A stretch of 64,000 nucleotides of DNA from Bacteroidota bacterium (GTDB taxonomy: Bacteria > Bacteroidota > Bacteroidia > B-17B0 > Aurantibacillaceae). Below, in pieces: positions 60,267 through 64,000 of this stretch; the first letter of the stretch is position 1; each line of letters opens with the position of its first letter. The position numbers were made by a program, and so were the translations under genes. The DNA is taken from the NCBI GenBank assembly GCA_018267825.1, contig JAFDXR010000004.1, positions 106,896 to 170,895 on the forward strand, read 5' to 3'. The notes under the pieces are model-generated. The model made no database searches and was not told where the DNA came from. It saw nothing but the letters and a program-made list of their open reading frames with translations.

Positions 60267-60335
60267 AAACAGCCTTGACTTTTTGTTTCTTTTTCGTCAA
60301 GGAAAAAGAATTTGTTTTATTGGTTTCTTCCTTTC

Positions 60336-60569
60336 TTTTCTCTTGAAAGAAAAGAAACAAACGCTTGCGCTAAAGCTTCAGCGAAGGCGCAAAGTTCAAG
60401 GTGAAAACGCCAACCGCACCTGGGTGTGCAGAAACCCCTGAGATTGCTTCGTAAAGGAACACTCGCAATGGAACTGAGATTGCTTCGTAAGGGAACACTC
60501 GCAATGACGGGGGGCCGATAGGTATTTACCGGTAATTTATGCCCCTACCCTCAAAATAGGTATTTATAC
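60336..60569 (+). repeat. Long intergenic repeat module 2, copy A
   Basis: 234 bp matching copy B (63019-63216) with few differences, apart from an extra 36-bp tandem duplication at 60438-60509 built on GAGATTGCTTCGTAAGGGAA-type units. It opens with the hairpin TTTCTTTTCT / AGAAAAGAAA. With copy B it directly flanks the DUF5675 gene pair. The 60049-60725 gap holds no other feature. Confidence 0.88.
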
Positions 60570-60725
60570 CTACAAAAATTTGAAAGGAATAGTGTTACTT
60601 TACCATAAGCTACCCATCTTACTAAAGATTCACCTATCTCACCAAAAGAGCAAGATATATGAAATTCTATAAACCTGCATATAAGTCGGTAGTCATCAAA
60701 TAAGGCAAACAATCAAAAATAAAAT

Positions 60726-61202
60726 ATGAAATCAATAATTCTAACAACACTACTCACCGTTTTATTTCCTTTAATCGGGTTTTCGCAAGAAAATTTTGAG
60801 TTGACAATAGAAAGAAAATCGTCAACAAACAATTGTACTATGGGTTATCTCATTGCAAACGATGAAGTTATTTGCTACACATTAGAGTTACCCTGGGCGG
60901 ACAATTTGAATAATATTAGTTGTATTCCAACAGGAACATACAATGGAATATTGCGATATGATAAGGCTGACGGCTGGCGGATTCAATTGGAAAACGTACC
61001 CAACAGAACAGGTGTTCAAATTCACATGGGTAATTATACAAGTCAAATTCAAGGGTGTGTTTTGGTGGGTACAAATGCTAATGTTAATAATTGTAGTGTT
61101 CAAAATAGTTCTGATGCAAATTCGAAATTGAAAAATGCATTTTACGGAACAAGCACGCCCAATAGCACTCCTAACAAAAATATTATTGTAACCTTTAAAT
61201 GA
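60726..61202 (+). CDS. Secreted DUF5675-family protein
   Basis: A 158-aa protein with a signal peptide (about residues 1-20, cut after a Ser-Gln) and a DUF5675 domain. Visible are FELTIERKSSTNNCTMGYL, CYTLELPWADN, CIPTGTYNGILRY and VQIHMGNYTSQIQGCVLVG with the conserved His and Cys. DUF5675 proteins are often found in phage or element contexts and are suspected to act on cell wall or amides, but no activity is proven. Its stop overlaps the next gene's ATG by 4 nt, so the two are translationally coupled. Confidence 0.85.
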   Translation: MKSIILTTLLTVLFPLIGFSQENFELTIERKSSTNNCTMGYLIANDEVICYTLELPWADNLNNISCIPTGTYNGILRYDKADGWRIQLENVPNRTGVQIHMGNYTSQIQGCVLVGTNANVNNCSVQNSSDANSKLKNAFYGTSTPNSTPNKNIIVTFK

Positions 61203-62938
61203 ATAACATAATGAAAAATCTTTACATTATCTTTTCTACACTTTTTTTGTATACACAATCTGCAATTTCTCAAGTAACACCAAATTCAAACCGATTCGAC
61301 GTTGAAAATTACATTGCCCTTGACAACAACGGTAAGTATTACCCCTACACTACTCATGGCTTTTATGAGAATGCAGCAAGTGGTACTACGGCGAGAATAT
61401 ATCTATTGCCTGTTCTAAAACTTGATTTAAGTAAGATTAAGTTTATTGACAATCAGGGCCATGAGACTTCTCAAAGTGATGCCAATATTCGCACCATGAT
61501 TATACCTGTTACTCAAGACCTGGCATTACCTAATGAAAGTCAAAAAGCTGCTATTAGTTCCGCAATTAGTGGAAATACAACTATTCAGGGTTTTTATCCT
61601 CCAATTGCCAAAAACAATTTTGGCATGCCATTGATTAACTCAAATTTGAGTCCGATGCTTTCAAGTCAAATTGTGACAATGGCAAATCAATATGAAACAA
61701 ATTATATACTTCCACAGCAGCAACTCATCAATGACTATAACACGCGTTATAAAGCCCAAATAATATCATTGACAGAATTGGAAATAATTGTTGAGGCAGG
61801 AAGCGAAATTGTTTACACTAAACGCATTCCCAATACATGGATTGCTACTGGTGGAACACTCAGTAATATTACTATTGACAATATTTCAGAATACGTTAAA
61901 AATGTAATTGCGGATGGAAATGGTCAAATATTGGTTAGTTACAAATTTAAAGATTCGCAAAGCAGCACTATCAATGCTCATATAGATGCGACTGCTATTG
62001 TCAATCAGTTTTTGAGTGAGGCCTATCAAAGTAGTGTTACCCAACACTCAAGCGGTTGGTCATTTTTAGGATTTGGGAGCAGCAGTAAATCTATCCGATC
62101 ATCATTTGATCAGCAGGTAACTCAACAATACAATGCCAATAGTATCGCTAATACCACTATTGAGATGTATGATGCCAATGATAAAATGATTGAGGAATTT
62201 GAAAGCGTATTTTTTCCTTCTATAACTCAGCAAGAAGTTATACAAAACCATATTAATGCAGCCGAAAAAGCAAAACTTGAAGGCAATACGGCTTTACAAA
62301 ATCTACACTTACAGTTAGTTAGTGCATTACAAAACAATAATCCAAACCTGGCACCTAATATAGAAGCCGCTGTTGCCGCTTTGGGTAAAGAAGATTATAT
62401 CGGTTTTATTGCAAACGGCATAAAATGGGGTAGTAATTCGGGTAGTGGCAATAACTCTTTCAGAAGAGTATTGAACAGTAGTGAAATGACAAATATGGCT
62501 GCGAATTGGAATCAAACAAGAGTAATATCTATTCAGCATGCTGTTACTCAACCTGTAAACATAGCAAAACAGGTAGACTTCAGACCTTCATTAGGTGCAA
62601 TAGACGGTATACCGTTCCAAAATAATTTGTTTATGTCCAATGGGTTCACCGCATCATGGCAGAGTGTAGCCGGGGCACTTATCGGTCCTATTACTGTAGG
62701 TGGGACTTTTCATCAAAATAATATTACTGCCGGAACCCTGCTGACCAAAATCGGTTCTTATTCAGTTTATAGCGGGCAGACATTATCCGATGCATTGAGT
62801 CATTATAAAGCCGGAGAAAAAGTGTATGTTACATTTATCGCGCAAACAGGCAGTCAACCAAGCCCGATGGGAGCTATACCTGTATACCAAGAGCAAAAAG
62901 TACAAGTTACACTGGGAGCATACCCACAGACTAATTGA
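61199..62938 (+). CDS. Secreted protein with PDZ-like C-terminus, function unknown
   Basis: A 579-aa exported protein (signal peptide about residues 1-25; a second Met four codons in is an equally good start). The middle is helical and Gln/Asn-rich without a recognised fold. The C-terminal about 90 residues follow the PDZ pattern: GTFHQNNITAGTLLTKIGSY, then SGQTLSDALSHYKAGEKVYV. It is coupled by an ATGA overlap to the DUF5675 gene, so the two proteins probably act together outside the cytoplasm. The AT-rich composition contrasts with pnp nearby and hints at transfer. Confidence 0.75.
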   Translation: MNNIMKNLYIIFSTLFLYTQSAISQVTPNSNRFDVENYIALDNNGKYYPYTTHGFYENAASGTTARIYLLPVLKLDLSKIKFIDNQGHETSQSDANIRTMIIPVTQDLALPNESQKAAISSAISGNTTIQGFYPPIAKNNFGMPLINSNLSPMLSSQIVTMANQYETNYILPQQQLINDYNTRYKAQIISLTELEIIVEAGSEIVYTKRIPNTWIATGGTLSNITIDNISEYVKNVIADGNGQILVSYKFKDSQSSTINAHIDATAIVNQFLSEAYQSSVTQHSSGWSFLGFGSSSKSIRSSFDQQVTQQYNANSIANTTIEMYDANDKMIEEFESVFFPSITQQEVIQNHINAAEKAKLEGNTALQNLHLQLVSALQNNNPNLAPNIEAAVAALGKEDYIGFIANGIKWGSNSGSGNNSFRRVLNSSEMTNMAANWNQTRVISIQHAVTQPVNIAKQVDFRPSLGAIDGIPFQNNLFMSNGFTASWQSVAGALIGPITVGGTFHQNNITAGTLLTKIGSYSVYSGQTLSDALSHYKAGEKVYVTFIAQTGSQPSPMGAIPVYQEQKVQVTLGAYPQTN

Positions 62939-63018
62939 CAATTATCGATAGTCAAGGGCTATGTGCGATAATAAGTTCATTGACAATACAGCTGCTCTGC
63001 CTATATTTTCTTCTGTTT

Positions 63019-63216
63019 TTTTCTCTTGAAAGAAAAGAAACAAACGCTTGCGCTGAAGCTTCAGCGCAAGCGCAAAGTTCAAGGCGAAAACGCCAACCGC
63101 ACCTGGGTGTGCAGAAACCCCTGAGATTGCTTCGTAAAGGAACACTCGCAATGACGGGGGGCCGATAGGTATTTCCCGGTAATTTATGCCCCTACCCTCA
63201 AAATAGGTATTTATAC
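63019..63216 (+). repeat. Long intergenic repeat module 2, copy B
   Basis: 198 bp, direct repeat of copy A without the 36-bp duplication. It contains a perfect 28-bp palindrome at 63045-63072 (arm CGCTTGCGCTGAAG), which is imperfect in copies A and C. It fills most of the 62939-63288 gap. Confidence 0.88.
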
Positions 63217-63288
63217 GGATTGACAATCCTGGGGATTATTCGGTATTTAGTTTCTGTATTTAAGTTTAACTCCTAACCCTTTTAAATT

Positions 63289-63609
63289 ATGGGAAACAAA
63301 ATCATTGGTTCATTTGTATTTGAAGATATCGGCAATGGGTGCTTGTCGGGAAGATGGCACAACAACTCTGAAAGAAAAACCTACCCAGAGTCCGCAAAGT
63401 TAACCTCAAATAGAGGCGCTCTTCCTTTTGAAGGCATTTACAAAACAACATGGATCCAAGAGCATGATAAAACAGAAAGCTGTGAATTAATCATTTCTTT
63501 GTTTCACAACGAAATATACAATGTAACATGGCAACGCAGTAACTCAATAGAGTACCAAGGACAAGCGATGATCTACAAAGGAATGCTTGTAGGCCATTTC
63601 TATCAATAA
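63289..63609 (+). CDS. Small orphan protein, function unknown
   Basis: A 106-aa soluble protein with no signal peptide. It is beta-rich in pattern (IIGSFVFEDIGNGCLSGRW, then EGIYKTTWIQ, then CELIISLFHNEIYNVTWQR) and looks like a small barrel. No family was recognised. It lies between copies B and C of the long repeat, in the same AT-rich neighbourhood as the DUF5675 pair. Confidence 0.6.
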   Translation: MGNKIIGSFVFEDIGNGCLSGRWHNNSERKTYPESAKLTSNRGALPFEGIYKTTWIQEHDKTESCELIISLFHNEIYNVTWQRSNSIEYQGQAMIYKGMLVGHFYQ

Positions 63610-63732
63610 TTTAAGTAGAGATATTTCACAGATATCTAAAAGAGGCTAAATATTCACACTGGCCTTATATCTTTGATTTTGATTTCCCGAAAAGATTCAT
63701 TGAGACAAAGAGAAAATTGAGTTCTTCTGTTC

Positions 63733-63830
63733 TTTTCTCTTGAAAGAAAAGAAACAAACGCTTGCGCTAAAGCTTCAGCGAAGGCGCAAAGTTCAAGAAC
63801 GAACGCCAACCGCACCTGGGTGTATAGAAA
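63733..63830 (+). repeat. Long intergenic repeat module 2, partial copy C
   Basis: Matches the first about 100 bp of copies A and B (hairpin, palindrome region, then CGCCAACCGCACCTGGGTGT) and then stops. Here module 2 precedes module 1, the reverse of the order at 60 kb. Confidence 0.82.
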
Positions 63831-63862
63831 ACCATTATAAAATAAGAAAGAGATCTGCCATT

Positions 63863-64000
63863 CCCGGCCTTTTCATCGGAGGCGTTTAAAAATCAAGGGG
63901 ACGGCAAAAGGTGCTGGCTTGTGCGGGCGATGATCGGCTGTTTGACCGAAGGGAGTTCCGATCATCGGGATTGCTGCCCCGTAGATTTTAGCATGCGATG
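63863..64000 (+). repeat. Long intergenic repeat module 1, right copy (cut by window end)
   Basis: 138 bp nearly identical to 60129-60266; the match still continues at the last base of the window, so the full repeat is longer. Confidence 0.85.

Noticed and set aside
60058..60267. A 69-codon frame running through repeat module 1
   Set aside because: It covers the nearly identical non-coding repeat with its hairpin. The product looks like a translation of repeat sequence, as often misannotated.
60438..60509. Tandem 36-bp units, considered as a CRISPR-like or VNTR array
   Set aside because: Only two units, no spacers, no cas genes. It is a simple duplication inside the long repeat.

Overview
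The window reads as chromosomal DNA of a member of the Bacteroidota. Supporting signs are a PorQ gene beside cytidylate kinase, cargo proteins with type A and type B sorting tails of the type IX secretion system (T9SS), an S46 dipeptidyl-peptidase, a DUF3276 Pur-alpha-like protein, and promoter-like TTG-N19/20-TAnnTTTG signals. I would not go below phylum from this alone. No rRNA, tRNA or CRISPR array was recognised.

Layout. Positions 1-23546 are mostly housekeeping and envelope genes: def, a lipoprotein, a DUF3276 protein, a lipoprotein methyltransferase, a GNAT, a Crp/Fnr regulator with an AhpD-like peroxidase, a DUF72 protein, a phosphoesterase, an MBOAT/AlgX-like O-acetylation pair, an S46 peptidase, pyrC, a TonB-C protein, a PlsC-like acyltransferase, a DUF3108 protein, kynA, porQ-cmk, a desaturase, an LpxL-like acyltransferase and a LOG-family protein. 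From 23624 to 35491 a minus-strand block runs asnB, glycosyltransferase, Wza-like export lipoprotein, Wzc-like tyrosine kinase, rfbC, WecA/MraY-like transferase, lytic transglycosylase and uvrA. The first six form an exopolysaccharide locus. Divergent from it, 35608-40883 holds a beta-propeller/SpoIIE phosphatase, a lipoprotein and a SiaB-SiaC pair, which together look like a phospho-switch module placed beside the polysaccharide genes. Then come fbaB and accD.

Positions 43171-55768 look like an integrated island. A 25-bp direct repeat (CTGTATGT-N5-TGTATGTAACAA) lies at each end. Inside are a tyrosine recombinase with altered catalytic residues, a small excisionase-like HTH protein, clusters of TTAATCG palindromes, a zinc-ribbon/RecA-like ATPase, an XRE regulator with a divergent operator-promoter, and two T9SS cargo genes that share a jelly-roll-like domain but carry different sorting tails. 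No relaxase or conjugation gene was seen.

After the island come a lipoprotein resembling the one at 39058, rpsO-pnp, and a small membrane protein that resembles the C-terminal third of cytochrome oxidase subunit I. The last 4 kb is a patchwork of long intergenic repeats surrounding an overlapping gene pair (a secreted DUF5675 protein and a secreted protein with a PDZ-like end) and a small orphan gene. Family names are from sequence recognition by eye; no search was run.
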